DNA of 64,000 bases from Rhizobiales bacterium SYSU XM002 (lineage in GTDB: Bacteria > Pseudomonadota > Alphaproteobacteria > Rhizobiales > Beijerinckiaceae). The notes beneath the pieces were generated by a model. The model saw only the letters and a list, made by a program, of their open reading frames with translations. It searched no databases and was not told the DNA's origin. Within the stretch, counting starts at the first letter, position 1. Each line of letters opens with the position of its first letter. The position numbers and the translations under genes were made by a program. The stretch covers positions 1-64,000 of the forward strand of contig VWVY01000007.1 in NCBI GenBank assembly GCA_009846685.1, given 5' to 3'. Below, one piece after another: positions 43,195 to 52,322 of the stretch.

Positions 43195-46100
43195 TGGAAG
43201 TCGCGGCTCTTCGGCAGGATACGCGCGTCGCGCGGGTGGCGCGTGCGTGGCGGCGGAGCGGGCAAGCCGGTCATACCTGATCCGCCGTCGTCTCCCGGCG
43301 TGAGCGCGAGCCCGCTTCTGTCCGAGTCCCACAGGCGGTCGAGTGCGGCGGAACGATCGATTACATTCGTCGCCATGAGGTGCACGACACCTTCGGGGGA
43401 GCGCTGCACGCGGCCTTCGACCAGCATCAGCCGTGCCGCCATCACCGGGCGGCGCAGGGCCTCGAACTGGCGTGCCCAGAGCACGCAGTTTGTGACCCCG
43501 GTCTCGTCCTCCAGCGTAATGAAGATCGCATTGCCCTTGCCGGGGCGCTGGCGCACCAGCACCAGCCCCGCCATGCGAGTGAACCGGCCGTCGGCGCGGG
43601 TGCTCACCTCGGCGGCCGTGCAAGCCTTTTCCTGCACGAAGAACGGGCGCAGCAGCGCCATCGGGTGCGCCTTCAGCGAGAGGCGCATCGTCTGGTAGTC
43701 GGTGGCGACATGCGCGCCGAGCGTCATCTCCGGAAGGCGCGCATCCGCTTCACGGCCAAGCTCCGGTGCATCGGCCGCAGCGAAGAGCGGGAGCGGATCG
43801 CCCTCCGGCAGACGCCGCACCTCCCAGAGTGCACGCCGGCGGTCTAGCCCGATGGAACGGAAGGCGTCGGCATCGGCAAGCGCGCGCATCGGCCGGCCAT
43901 GCAGCCGTGCCCGGACAGCGAGGGCCTCGACCGAGGCGAAACCCGCCTCCCGTGCCGCCATCAGCCGCAGCGCTTCGGCCTCATGAATACCCTCGACCTG
44001 TCGGAAACCGAGGCGGAGGGCGAGCGCTCCAGCCGGCGGGTTCTTCTGCCCGGACGCCAGTTCTTCACGCGAACCGGAGCCCGCTTCGCGCACATTGGCG
44101 ACACGCTCGAGCGTGTTGTCCCGGAAGCTCTCGTTGACATCGACGGCGCGCACCTCGACGCCGTGCTCGCGCGCATCACGCACGATCTGCGCCGGGGCGT
44201 AGAAACCCATCGGCTGCGCATTGAGCAGCGCACAGGCGAAAACCGCCGGATAATGACACTTGAGCCACGAAGAGATGTAGACGAGCTTGGCGAAGGAGGC
44301 GGCATGGCTCTCCGGGAAACCGTAGGAGCCAAAGCCCTTGATTTGCTCGAAGCAATCCTGCGCGAACGCCCGCGCATAACCGCGCGCTACCATGCGTTCC
44401 ACCATCATGCCTTCGAAGTGATGGATCGTGCCGACATTGCGGAAGGTCGCCATCGCGCGGCGAAGCTGGTTGGCCTCCACATCCGAGAACTCGGCTGCAA
44501 CCATGGCGAGCTGCATCGCCTGCTCCTGAAACAACGGCACGCCGAGCGTCTTGTCGAGCACCTGATGCAGTTCGTTTGCCGGCCCGTGCTCCGGCGCAGG
44601 AGAAGGAAAGCTGACTTTCTCCGCGCCCGAGCGCCGCCTGAGATAGGGATGCACCATGTTGCCCTGGATCGGGCCGGGACGGACGATAGCGACCTGAATG
44701 ACGAGATCGTAGAATTTGCGCGGCTTCAGGCGCGGCAGCATGTTGATCTGCGCCCGACTCTCGACCTGGAACACACCGATGGAATCACCCCGGCAGAGCA
44801 TGTCGTAGGTTGCGCGATCCCCGACCGGCACATCGGCGAGCGTCAGATCCAGCCCCTCGTGGTCCTTCAGCAATTCGAACGCCTTGCGGATGCAGGTCAG
44901 CATGCCGAGCGCAAGGATATCGACCTTCATCAACCCGAGAGCGTCGATATCGTCCTTGTCCCATTCGATGAAAGTACGGTCGACCATCGCCGCGTTGCCG
45001 ATCGGCACGAGTTCATCAAGCCTTCCGCGCGTCAACACGAAGCCGCCGACATGCTGCGAGAGATGACGCGGAAAGCCGAGGAGGCGCTTGGCAAAACCGA
45101 CCGCGCGGGCGATCACCGGATTATCGGGATCGAGCCCTGCCTGCCGGACCTGATTGCGGGTGATATCCGAACCCCAGCTTCCCCATTGCGTGCCGGAGAG
45201 CGCGGCGGTCACATCCTCCGAGAGCCCGAGCACCTTGCCGACCTCGCGGATCGCGCTGCGGGGACGGTAGTGGATCACGGTGGCGGCGAGACCCGCGCGC
45301 TCGCGCCCGTAGCGCCGGTAGATGTGCTGGATGATCTCCTCGCGCCGCTCATGCTCGAAATCGACGTCGATATCCGGCGGCTCCCTGCGCTCTTCCGAGA
45401 TGAACCGCGCGAAGAGGACGTTATGTTCGGCCGGATCGACGCAGGTAATGCCCAGCACATAGCAGACCGCCGAATTCGCCGCCGAGCCCCGCCCCTGACA
45501 CAGGATGCCCTTGTCGTTCGCCACGCGGACGATGTCGTGGATCGTCAGGAAATAGCGGGCGTAATCGAGCTTGCGGATCAGCGCGAGTTCATCCCGCAGA
45601 AGGCATCGCACTTTGTCCGGCACGCCGTCCGGGTAGCGCATGTCGGCGTGGCGCCATGTCAGTTCCTCCAGCCATCCCTGTGCATCCCTCCCCGGCGGGA
45701 TAGGCTCGTCCGGGTATTCGTAGGTCAGCTCGCCGAGATCGAACGCAGTGCGCGCAAGGAGGTTTTCCGTCTCGGCGATGGCGGACGGGCAATCGGCAAA
45801 AAGCCGCGCCATCTCGGCCGGGTGTTTGAGATGGCGTTCGGCGTTCGCCTCCAGGAGGCGGCCGGCGTTTTCCAGCGTCCGCCCTTCGCGGATGCAGGCG
45901 AGGATATCCTGAACGTCGCGCTGACCGGGATCGGCGTAGAGCACGTCATTGGTGGCGATTAGCGGGATGCCGGCGGCATCGCCGATGGCCACGAGTTCCG
46001 CGAGCCGACGACGATCATCTCCGCGCCGCAGCATGGTGGCGCCCAGCCAGAGCGCGCCGGGTGCCGCCTCGCGAAGACGCGGCAGCGGCGCGGGAAGATC

Positions 46101-46664
46101 GTCCCGCCTCCGCCCCGGCATCGCGATGAGGAGAAGACGGTCCGCCTGGGCGAGAAGATCGTCGAGGACGAGCGAGCAGGCTCCCTTCGATGCACGCCGA
46201 TTTCCCGTTGTCAGCAGCCGGCAGAGCGCACCCCAGCCTTGTCGGTCGGCGGGATAGGCGACAATATCCGGTGTGCCGTCCTCGAACGCCAGCCGTGTGC
46301 CGGTGACCAGCCTGAACTTTCCGGCACGAGCCCTGATGAACGTGCGCAAGGCACTGTCATCGGCATCATCCCGCGAGGGGTTCGCAGGATCAATCGGCAT
46401 CCTGCGGGGCTCGAAATGGAATTCGCCCGGCCCTGACCCTTCGCGCAGCCTGATCGGCGGGAGAATGCCGCCTTCCCGCAAATCCCGAAGCGCCGCCCAG
46501 GCCCGCACTACGCCCGCAAGCGTGTTGCGATCGGCGATGCCGAGCCCGCGATGCCCGAGCAGCAGGCTCGCCAGCACGAGATCGGCAGCCGGGGAAGCGC
46601 CGCGCAGGAAGGAGAAATTCGTGGCGCAGACAAGCTCCGCGTAGGCAGGTGCCGAACCGCTCAT
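43191..46664 (-). CDS. dnaE2: Error-prone DNA polymerase DnaE2
   Basis: 1157 aa. N-terminal PHP domain (YAELVCATNFSFLRGASPAADL), C-family polymerase core with active-site aspartates in PPDIDVDFEHERREE, then PESHAASFAKLVYISSWLKCHYP and a C-terminal OB-fold. It carries out translesion synthesis after DNA damage together with ImuA and ImuB. The ATG overlaps the imuB stop (ATGA). It is last in the SOS operon. Confidence 0.95.
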   Translation of the reverse strand: MSGSAPAYAELVCATNFSFLRGASPAADLVLASLLLGHRGLGIADRNTLAGVVRAWAALRDLREGGILPPIRLREGSGPGEFHFEPRRMPIDPANPSRDDADDSALRTFIRARAGKFRLVTGTRLAFEDGTPDIVAYPADRQGWGALCRLLTTGNRRASKGACSLVLDDLLAQADRLLLIAMPGRRRDDLPAPLPRLREAAPGALWLGATMLRRGDDRRRLAELVAIGDAAGIPLIATNDVLYADPGQRDVQDILACIREGRTLENAGRLLEANAERHLKHPAEMARLFADCPSAIAETENLLARTAFDLGELTYEYPDEPIPPGRDAQGWLEELTWRHADMRYPDGVPDKVRCLLRDELALIRKLDYARYFLTIHDIVRVANDKGILCQGRGSAANSAVCYVLGITCVDPAEHNVLFARFISEERREPPDIDVDFEHERREEIIQHIYRRYGRERAGLAATVIHYRPRSAIREVGKVLGLSEDVTAALSGTQWGSWGSDITRNQVRQAGLDPDNPVIARAVGFAKRLLGFPRHLSQHVGGFVLTRGRLDELVPIGNAAMVDRTFIEWDKDDIDALGLMKVDILALGMLTCIRKAFELLKDHEGLDLTLADVPVGDRATYDMLCRGDSIGVFQVESRAQINMLPRLKPRKFYDLVIQVAIVRPGPIQGNMVHPYLRRRSGAEKVSFPSPAPEHGPANELHQVLDKTLGVPLFQEQAMQLAMVAAEFSDVEANQLRRAMATFRNVGTIHHFEGMMVERMVARGYARAFAQDCFEQIKGFGSYGFPESHAASFAKLVYISSWLKCHYPAVFACALLNAQPMGFYAPAQIVRDAREHGVEVRAVDVNESFRDNTLERVANVREAGSGSREELASGQKNPPAGALALRLGFRQVEGIHEAEALRLMAAREAGFASVEALAVRARLHGRPMRALADADAFRSIGLDRRRALWEVRRLPEGDPLPLFAAADAPELGREADARLPEMTLGAHVATDYQTMRLSLKAHPMALLRPFFVQEKACTAAEVSTRADGRFTRMAGLVLVRQRPGKGNAIFITLEDETGVTNCVLWARQFEALRRPVMAARLMLVEGRVQRSPEGVVHLMATNVIDRSAALDRLWDSDRSGLALTPGDDGGSGMTGLPAPPPRTRHPRDARILPKSRDFH

Positions 46665-48262
46665 GCGAAGAGCCCGTGCAGGAACCAGCGCGGGCGGGCG
46701 TTGGAATCCTCGTAAAGTCCCTCACGGAAAATCCAGAACCGGTGCCCGTTGGCATCCTCGACCCGATAGTAATCGCGGATGGCGGGCGCGGGCGAAGCCT
46801 CACGCCACCATTCCGGCGCGATCCGCTCCGGCCCCTCTGCCCGCGCGACCTCGTGCAGCACACGACGCCACCGGAACCGCAGCGGCGGGCTGTCGGGAAC
46901 CTCGGCCATCACCTCGATCCACTGCGGATGCTCGAACAGGGTCAGCGGCCGGAGGGGCGGCGACCCTGGTTCCGGCTCCGGTGGGGGCACGGAAACCACC
47001 CCGGCGAGATAGGGCACCGTGCCCGCCGCGCGCACCGGATCATGCGTATCGTGTGTGACGAAGCGTCGCACGTTCTCGCGACCGAACCGGGCGACGAGCC
47101 GGTTGACGAGATCGGCAACGGCCCGTTCTCCATTCTGCACGGCGGCTTCTCCGGCAAGGGCAGGCTGGAGGCTGTCGAACGTTTCGCTCCGCAACACCGC
47201 GAGCCGCAGGGCATCGAAACCGAAACCCGGATCGAGCGGATCGGCCAGTGCCTCGATCCTGAGGCGAATAAGGCGCATCAACAGGGTGGTATCGCGTGTT
47301 GCCTCGGCGGTTTCGACGGCAATACGCCGGACCGCGCCGTCCGCCCGGAAGAAGCTCGCCTCGAAATGACGCCCCCCGGCCTCCCGCTTCTCCAGCGCAC
47401 GGGCGACATCCCGCGTGAGCCGCTCCAGCGCCGCAAGCAAGCTCTCCATCAACCCCAACGGTTCGGAGAAATGTTTCTCGGCGATGATCTCGGGCGGCGG
47501 GCGCAACGGCGTGATGCGGATATCCTCGCGCCCGAGAAGACGCCGGAGTGCGATCACCAGATCCTCGCCGAAACGGGCGGCCAGCGTATACGGCGCGCGG
47601 GCGGCAAGATCGCCGAGGGTCAGGAAACCGGCGCGCTGCAGGGCGAGAATGGTCTCACTGTCCCGTTCCAGCGCCATAATCGGCAGGGCCTGTGTCAGTG
47701 CCTCTTCCTCACCGGGAGCGACGATGCTGCCGTGCCGCTCGCGCGCCAGCGCCCAGGCAGCTTCGGGCGTGCCGGCGAGCGCGAAACATGCCGCAAGACC
47801 CAGCCGGTTGAGGCGTCGGCAAGCGGCGAAGGCCAGTTCCTTCTCGCCCCCGAAGAGATGGGCGCAGCCAGTCACGTCGAGGATGAGACCGGCTCCAGCT
47901 CGAAGCGCGACGAGCGGCGTGAAGATCTCGCAGGCAGCGGCACAGCGCTGAAGCAGGCTCGCATCGGCCTCGGAATCAGCCTCCGTCGTGACGATATCGG
48001 GTACGAGAGCCCGCGCCTCGGCAAGCGTCATGCCGATGCGCAGTCCGAGCCGGAGAGCCGCCGCATCCGCCGCAGCGACCCGAAGGGCGCCCCGGATTTT
48101 CTCCGCGACGAGGAGCGGGCGATCAACCGGTCCGTCGCCATATGGGCGCAGCCGGCGCACCCTGTCGGTCGGCAGGAAAGGGAACCGGAGCGCCAGATAG
48201 CGGCGCGGGCCGAGGGATGGCATCGACAGCGGGAAGAGAACGGGAGATGAATTTGCGGGCAT
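46661..48262 (-). CDS. imuB: ImuB, Y-family polymerase-like mutagenesis protein
   Basis: 533 aa. The Y-family fold opens at RRYLALRFPFLPTDRVRR, continues with LGLRIGMTLAEARALVPDI, and has LILDVTGCAHLFGGE where active polymerases carry catalytic acids. ImuB is catalytically inactive and links DnaE2 to the beta clamp. I chose the ATG with GGAG ten bases upstream. It overlaps imuA by about 140 bases in another frame. An internal ATG at 48223 is the alternative. Confidence 0.9.
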   Translation of the reverse strand: MPANSSPVLFPLSMPSLGPRRYLALRFPFLPTDRVRRLRPYGDGPVDRPLLVAEKIRGALRVAAADAAALRLGLRIGMTLAEARALVPDIVTTEADSEADASLLQRCAAACEIFTPLVALRAGAGLILDVTGCAHLFGGEKELAFAACRRLNRLGLAACFALAGTPEAAWALARERHGSIVAPGEEEALTQALPIMALERDSETILALQRAGFLTLGDLAARAPYTLAARFGEDLVIALRRLLGREDIRITPLRPPPEIIAEKHFSEPLGLMESLLAALERLTRDVARALEKREAGGRHFEASFFRADGAVRRIAVETAEATRDTTLLMRLIRLRIEALADPLDPGFGFDALRLAVLRSETFDSLQPALAGEAAVQNGERAVADLVNRLVARFGRENVRRFVTHDTHDPVRAAGTVPYLAGVVSVPPPEPEPGSPPLRPLTLFEHPQWIEVMAEVPDSPPLRFRWRRVLHEVARAEGPERIAPEWWREASPAPAIRDYYRVEDANGHRFWIFREGLYEDSNARPRWFLHGLFA

Positions 48263-48833
48263 CACGATCCCACTCCAGACAATAACGCAGCCCCTCCTGC
48301 CCGTTGCGGGCACGCAGAAGGGTGATCTCGAACGTCGGAAGGCCAGGGGCATTGGCGGCAAGCGCGCGCGAGGGCACCGCCCGTGCCTGCCAGCGCGTCT
48401 CCGCTGCGCTCGGGACCGGCACGGCCGCCACGCGGGACACCAGCACCGTCACTCCCGAAGCCCTCGCCGCCAGCGCGAGACGGCGGCTGGCGGTCAGGTC
48501 ATAGATCCTGCCCTCACCCCAGAGTTCGATCATTACCAGTGCCAAACCGGCCGTCCGGGCGCCTTCGAGCCCGGCCTGAATCGCCGTGAGCATGTCCCGC
48601 GCCCGGACGAGGATGAGTCGCGAGGACGCAAGGCCATGCGCCTCAAGCCCGATTGAACACGGGGTTCCCGTCTCGCGATCAACCATCTCCTGCCGCACCC
48701 AGAGCAGCGGGGCTCCGGTTGTCGCGGCTGATGCCAGCCCTAGCCCGCATAAGGCCGCGCCATCGTCATTCCTGCCGGCATAGAGCTCGTGCAAGGCGCC
48801 GGCGGGCAACGGGAGAGGAATATCAATGTTCAT
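48123..48833 (-). CDS. imuA: ImuA, SOS mutagenesis accessory protein
   Basis: 236 aa RecA-like protein. LHELYAG near the N-terminus, APLLWVRQEM, LALVMIELWG (Walker-B-like strand) and the C-terminal PLSGAPVPFPADRQ match ImuA relatives. With ImuB it recruits DnaE2. The ATG lies inside a LexA box and has no Shine-Dalgarno, so the message is probably leaderless or nearly so. An upstream TTG in frame is less likely because it would precede the promoter -10. Confidence 0.85.
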   Translation of the reverse strand: MNIDIPLPLPAGALHELYAGRNDDGAALCGLGLASAATTGAPLLWVRQEMVDRETGTPCSIGLEAHGLASSRLILVRARDMLTAIQAGLEGARTAGLALVMIELWGEGRIYDLTASRRLALAARASGVTVLVSRVAAVPVPSAAETRWQARAVPSRALAANAPGLPTFEITLLRARNGQEGLRYCLEWDRDARKFISRSLPAVDAIPRPAPLSGAPVPFPADRQGAPAAPIWRRTG

Positions 48834-48842
48834 GATTTGTTC
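48828..48842. promoter_or_regulatory. LexA box (GTTC-N7-GTTC) at the imuA start
   Basis: GTTC-ATGATTT-GTTC on the plus strand, reading GAAC-N7-GAAC toward imuA, is the direct-repeat LexA operator of Alphaproteobacteria. On the minus strand it follows a TTGACT / TGTTAT promoter (16-base spacing) upstream of imuA. The operator overlaps the imuA initiation codon at 48831-48833. LexA binding would block the whole imuA-imuB-dnaE2 operon. Confidence 0.8.
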
Positions 48843-49028
48843 TAATAACATCAAGCCCCGCATACGAGTCAAGAGAGTCCGTGAATCGTCGCCATCAAGG
48901 CGAACGGCACAGGCCCGACGTCCAGCCAGAGGACAGGTCAGGTAAATTTCGGAAAAATCGCAGATCGGAATGCCGGATCGGCGGCCGCCACACTCGGCTA
49001 CCGCCTTGCCGTAAACAATATCCTCGCC

Positions 49029-49733
49029 TCAGGACGGCAGAACGATAACCTTGGTATTGACCGGGGTGCGCTCATAAAGGTCGAACATGTCCTGCGTGAG
49101 GAGGCCAGTGCAGCCGCTGGTAACGCCCGAGCCGATCGATTCAGGGTCCGAGGTCGAGTAGATCGTGTACAGCGTGTACTTGTTGTTCTGATAGAGATAC
49201 AGCGTGCGCGCACCGAGCGGATTTTCCGGCCCACCCGGCATGCCGCGGGCGTATTTAGCAACTTCCGGCTGACGTTTGATCATCTCCGGCGGCGGTGTCC
49301 AGACCGGCCATTCGCCCTTGCGGCCGACATAGGCCTCGCCGCTCCACAGGAAGCCTTCGCGGCCGACATTGGCGCCGTAGCGCGTCGCCTTGCCCTCGCC
49401 TTCGATCCGATAGACATAGAAATTCTTCGGATCGACGATGATCGTGCCCGGCTTCTCGTCGGACGGGTAGTCGATGGTGCGGCGAAAATACTTGTTCTCG
49501 ACCTTGGTGACATCCACCGCCTCGACCTTGAACTTCTTATCGTCGAGTGGGCCGTAGATCTTGCGGGCCTCGTCGAGGCTCATGAATTCGGGGTTCGCGC
49601 AGCCGGCCAACCCGACCGCACCAAAACCAACGGCAGAGCCCAGCAGGAAAGCCCGACGGCTGAGACGCCCGGCCTTGAACCCGGCAGAATCCGGCATCGC
49701 GTGGTCCGCGGTCATGAATTTGGAATGACGCAT
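49029..49733 (-). CDS. L,D-transpeptidase-like (YkuD) lipoprotein with altered active site
   Basis: 234 aa. Twin-arginine-type stretch SRRAFLLGS near 25 and lipobox LAGC with C45, so probably anchored after export. The YkuD domain keeps the catalytic-type cysteine in VTSGC208T. The usual HGT segment reads IYST (191-194) and the Arg of SGCIR is replaced. Active members cross-link peptidoglycan 3-3 or attach proteins to it. Without the His, activity is doubtful or uses another residue. Confidence 0.8.
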   Translation of the reverse strand: MRHSKFMTADHAMPDSAGFKAGRLSRRAFLLGSAVGFGAVGLAGCANPEFMSLDEARKIYGPLDDKKFKVEAVDVTKVENKYFRRTIDYPSDEKPGTIIVDPKNFYVYRIEGEGKATRYGANVGREGFLWSGEAYVGRKGEWPVWTPPPEMIKRQPEVAKYARGMPGGPENPLGARTLYLYQNNKYTLYTIYSTSDPESIGSGVTSGCTGLLTQDMFDLYERTPVNTKVIVLPS

Positions 49734-49874
49734 ATCTTGTTACCCAACCAGAAAGCACACTGGCACAAAACGCCAACGCTATTGCACGCGCGCGACATTG
49801 CCGTCAGATCGCGCAATTGGCAAGCTTGAGCCTTCCATACGGTTACTTGGGCAGCGTCATCCACGCCGCAAGCG

Positions 49875-50576
49875 TCAGACCACAAGCACCGCCCGGAAGG
49901 GAGCGCTGGAGCTCTCCTGTGCGAAGAGCACCAATCGATAGCAGGCGTGCGATGCCTCATCTAGGGCCGGCATAAGAAGGCTCTTCAGCGCGCCAAGAAA
50001 ACCGGCATCGGCATTCATTCGCCCCGTGAGCGAGAAATGCGGCCGAAACTCGTCGAGAACGAAGGGATAACCGAATTCGTCGAGCAAAGTCCGCTGTCGA
50101 GGCGTGAGCCGCTCCGGGGCACGACGTTCGATCTCCTCGCGGGTCAGGGGTGCGCGAAAGTCATCGAGCCCGATAACAATATCACGTTCGAGCGCGGCAA
50201 GTTCCGGAGAAATGCCGTCGGGTTCGAGGCAGTGAAACCCGTCGACCTCGCCTGTCGGGCGAAACCGGACACGGAGTGGGCCGAGCGGGAGCGGAGAGCG
50301 GGCGTCCAGCACAGAACGTACGGCTTTCACAAGACTCTCCGGCTCGCGGCCATCGGCCAGGCGGAACGGCGCCTTGATGGTCATGTGAAAGCCGTAGCGT
50401 CGCGGTTCTGCGGTCAGTTGCGCCAGTGTTTCGGGGGCGAGCGCCCCGATTTTCGGCTGCATCACCCTCTCTCCCGTGATCGCATCATATCCCAGCACCG
50501 CCGAGCCCATGCGCCAGAGAAGACTGTCGGGTGCTGGCGCGAGATAAAGAGCATAACGAAATGCTGGGGTACTCAT
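49875..50576 (-). CDS. DUF1045 protein, predicted 2H phosphoesterase of phosphonate operons
   Basis: 233 aa. Two H-x-[ST] motifs, H64-M-T66 (YGFHMTIKAPF) and H180-F-S182 (FRPHFSLTG), define the 2H phosphoesterase fold. Members act on cyclic or 2'-phosphodiesters. It closes the phn operon, which has no phnP in this window, so it may open the ribose cyclic phosphate made by C-P lyase. That assignment is inference from context and fold. Confidence 0.8.
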   Translation of the reverse strand: MSTPAFRYALYLAPAPDSLLWRMGSAVLGYDAITGERVMQPKIGALAPETLAQLTAEPRRYGFHMTIKAPFRLADGREPESLVKAVRSVLDARSPLPLGPLRVRFRPTGEVDGFHCLEPDGISPELAALERDIVIGLDDFRAPLTREEIERRAPERLTPRQRTLLDEFGYPFVLDEFRPHFSLTGRMNADAGFLGALKSLLMPALDEASHACYRLVLFAQESSSAPFRAVLVV

Positions 50577-50589
50577 TTGGCGGACAGCT

Positions 50590-51180
50590 CTATTGCAGTG
50601 CGTAGATGCGGATGACTTCAGAAAGGCGCGAGGCTGCGATCTCCGGAACCCCGTTGTTCGCGATCACGATATCGGCGCGGAAGCTCTCGGCATAGGCCGC
50701 GTTGCGCGCGAGCCTGTCCTCACACATGGCAGCGTCCTCGCGTCCGCGCGCATCAATGCGCTCGGCGAGCAACCGCGCGTCTGCCGTGATCTCGACCGCC
50801 AACACGCGGATCGCCTTGTTGCGGGCGGCGTTGACGGCACCGCGCGAGAAATTGGCGACCACCGCAAAGCCTTGGGCGAGATCCTGCGCCAAAGCCGCCG
50901 GAAGACCATAGGCAAGGCCATTGGCGCGCCAGGAAATCAGAAAATCCCCGGCGGCCTCACGGACGGCGAATGCTTCCGCGCCGATGGCCTCATATGCTTC
51001 CGAAGGGTGCGGTGGCCGAGTGATAATGCGCGTAGCGAAGACGATCCCGGGTACGACGGCCAGCTCGTCACGCGCGAGACGGATCACCGTATCCTTCCCG
51101 GCGCCCGACGGCCCGACCACCGCAATCAGCGTGCCGGGAAACCTCGCCGCTGGCGGTGCAGGGAAAGATTCAGCCTCCAT
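50590..51180 (-). CDS. phnN: PhnN, ribose 1,5-bisphosphokinase
   Basis: 196 aa guanylate-kinase-like enzyme that phosphorylates ribose 1,5-bisphosphate to PRPP, the last salvage step of the C-P lyase route. P-loop AVVGPSGAGKDT near residue 21, then FATRIITRPPHPSEAYEAIG. The ATG shares one base with the phnM stop (TGATG). Confidence 0.92.
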   Translation of the reverse strand: MEAESFPAPPAARFPGTLIAVVGPSGAGKDTVIRLARDELAVVPGIVFATRIITRPPHPSEAYEAIGAEAFAVREAAGDFLISWRANGLAYGLPAALAQDLAQGFAVVANFSRGAVNAARNKAIRVLAVEITADARLLAERIDARGREDAAMCEDRLARNAAYAESFRADIVIANNGVPEIAASRLSEVIRIYALQ

Positions 51181-52322
51181 CAGGCGACCCGGCGTCCTTC
51201 GCGCCAGACCTCGCGGATGATCGGCTGCCGATCTCGCAGACGGATGCGCGCGAGATCGGCCCGCAATCCGTGGCGGATCGCCCCGCGATCACCGAGGCCG
51301 GCGGCTTCCGCCGGGTTCAGCGTCACGAGACGGATCGCGCCGGCAAGCCCACCCACCGCCTTCACGTCGCGCAGACCGAAAGCGCCCATCAGGAGACTGC
51401 TCGGCACGTAATCCGACGAGAGCACATCGAGCAGGCCGGCTTCCGCGAGATCACGGGCGCCGACATTGCCGGAATGCGAACCGCCCCGCACGACGTTCGG
51501 CGCGCCCATCAGCACCCTCAAACCGGCGTGATGGGAGGCTTCGGCGGCCTCGATTGTCGTCGGGAATTCGGCAATATGCATGCCGTCGCGGACGGCTTCC
51601 TCGACATGTTCGCGCGTCGCATCGTCATGACTGGCCAGTGCGACGCCCGCGAGCTGGCAGCGGCGAACGATATCGGCGCGGTTCTGCTCGGCATACCGCG
51701 CATGAATTTCCTTCCGGCGAACAATGGTCGCGTCGAGCTGCGCCTCGGACGCGTTCTTCTTGCCCCCGTAATATTGTTTCCACTTGGAAACATCGGTGAA
51801 CTGCCGCTGGCCGGGCGTATGATCCATGACCGAGACCAGCTTGAGATTTTCATCTGTGAGGAACGGTTCCATTTCCTCGACGACATCGGCGCAGCCCAAC
51901 TCGCACCGCAGGTGCAGGAAATGCTCGGCGCGAGTGACGTCTGCTTCCTTCGCGGCAGCGATAGCAGACGCGAGCTTCTTCATGCGCGCGCCGAATTTCT
52001 CCTCATCGTAGTCGTTGCCGACCCGAAGGGCGTCAAAGACCGTGGTGATGCCGGAGCCGATCACCTGAGCGTCATGGGCGAGAACAGCGCTCCCCGCCGG
52101 CCATTCGACCTTGGGGCGGGGCATGAAGTGTACTTCGAGGTGATCGGTATGCAGTTCGACAAGGCCGGGGATCAGGTAATCACCCCCGAGATCGATCCCC
52201 TTTTCAGGGGCATTTCCCTCACCGACCTCGACGATCTTGCCATCGGAAACGGCGACATAGCCCATGAAGGTTTCATCGGGAGCCACAACGCAGGCATTGG
52301 TCAGAACGAAACTGTCGTTCAC
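51180..52322 (-). CDS. phnM: PhnM, RPnTP diphosphohydrolase
   Basis: 380-aa amidohydrolase that removes diphosphate from ribose-1-phosphonate-5-triphosphate. LVELHTDHLEVHF near residue 55 holds the HxxH metal site. HAQVIGSGITTVFD, SVMDHTPGQRQF and SHDDATREHV follow in PhnM order. It overlaps the acetyltransferase gene by four bases. Confidence 0.94.
   Translation of the reverse strand: MNDSFVLTNACVVAPDETFMGYVAVSDGKIVEVGEGNAPEKGIDLGGDYLIPGLVELHTDHLEVHFMPRPKVEWPAGSAVLAHDAQVIGSGITTVFDALRVGNDYDEEKFGARMKKLASAIAAAKEADVTRAEHFLHLRCELGCADVVEEMEPFLTDENLKLVSVMDHTPGQRQFTDVSKWKQYYGGKKNASEAQLDATIVRRKEIHARYAEQNRADIVRRCQLAGVALASHDDATREHVEEAVRDGMHIAEFPTTIEAAEASHHAGLRVLMGAPNVVRGGSHSGNVGARDLAEAGLLDVLSSDYVPSSLLMGAFGLRDVKAVGGLAGAIRLVTLNPAEAAGLGDRGAIRHGLRADLARIRLRDRQPIIREVWREGRRVA

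Noticed and set aside
43899-45962. A 687-codon open frame on the plus strand opposite dnaE2
   Set aside because: No recognisable domain or ribosome site; the opposite strand encodes a full DnaE2 with active-site residues.
46649-48250. A 533-codon open frame on the plus strand opposite imuB
   Set aside because: Explained as the reverse of the ImuB reading frame in GC-rich DNA; no family resemblance.
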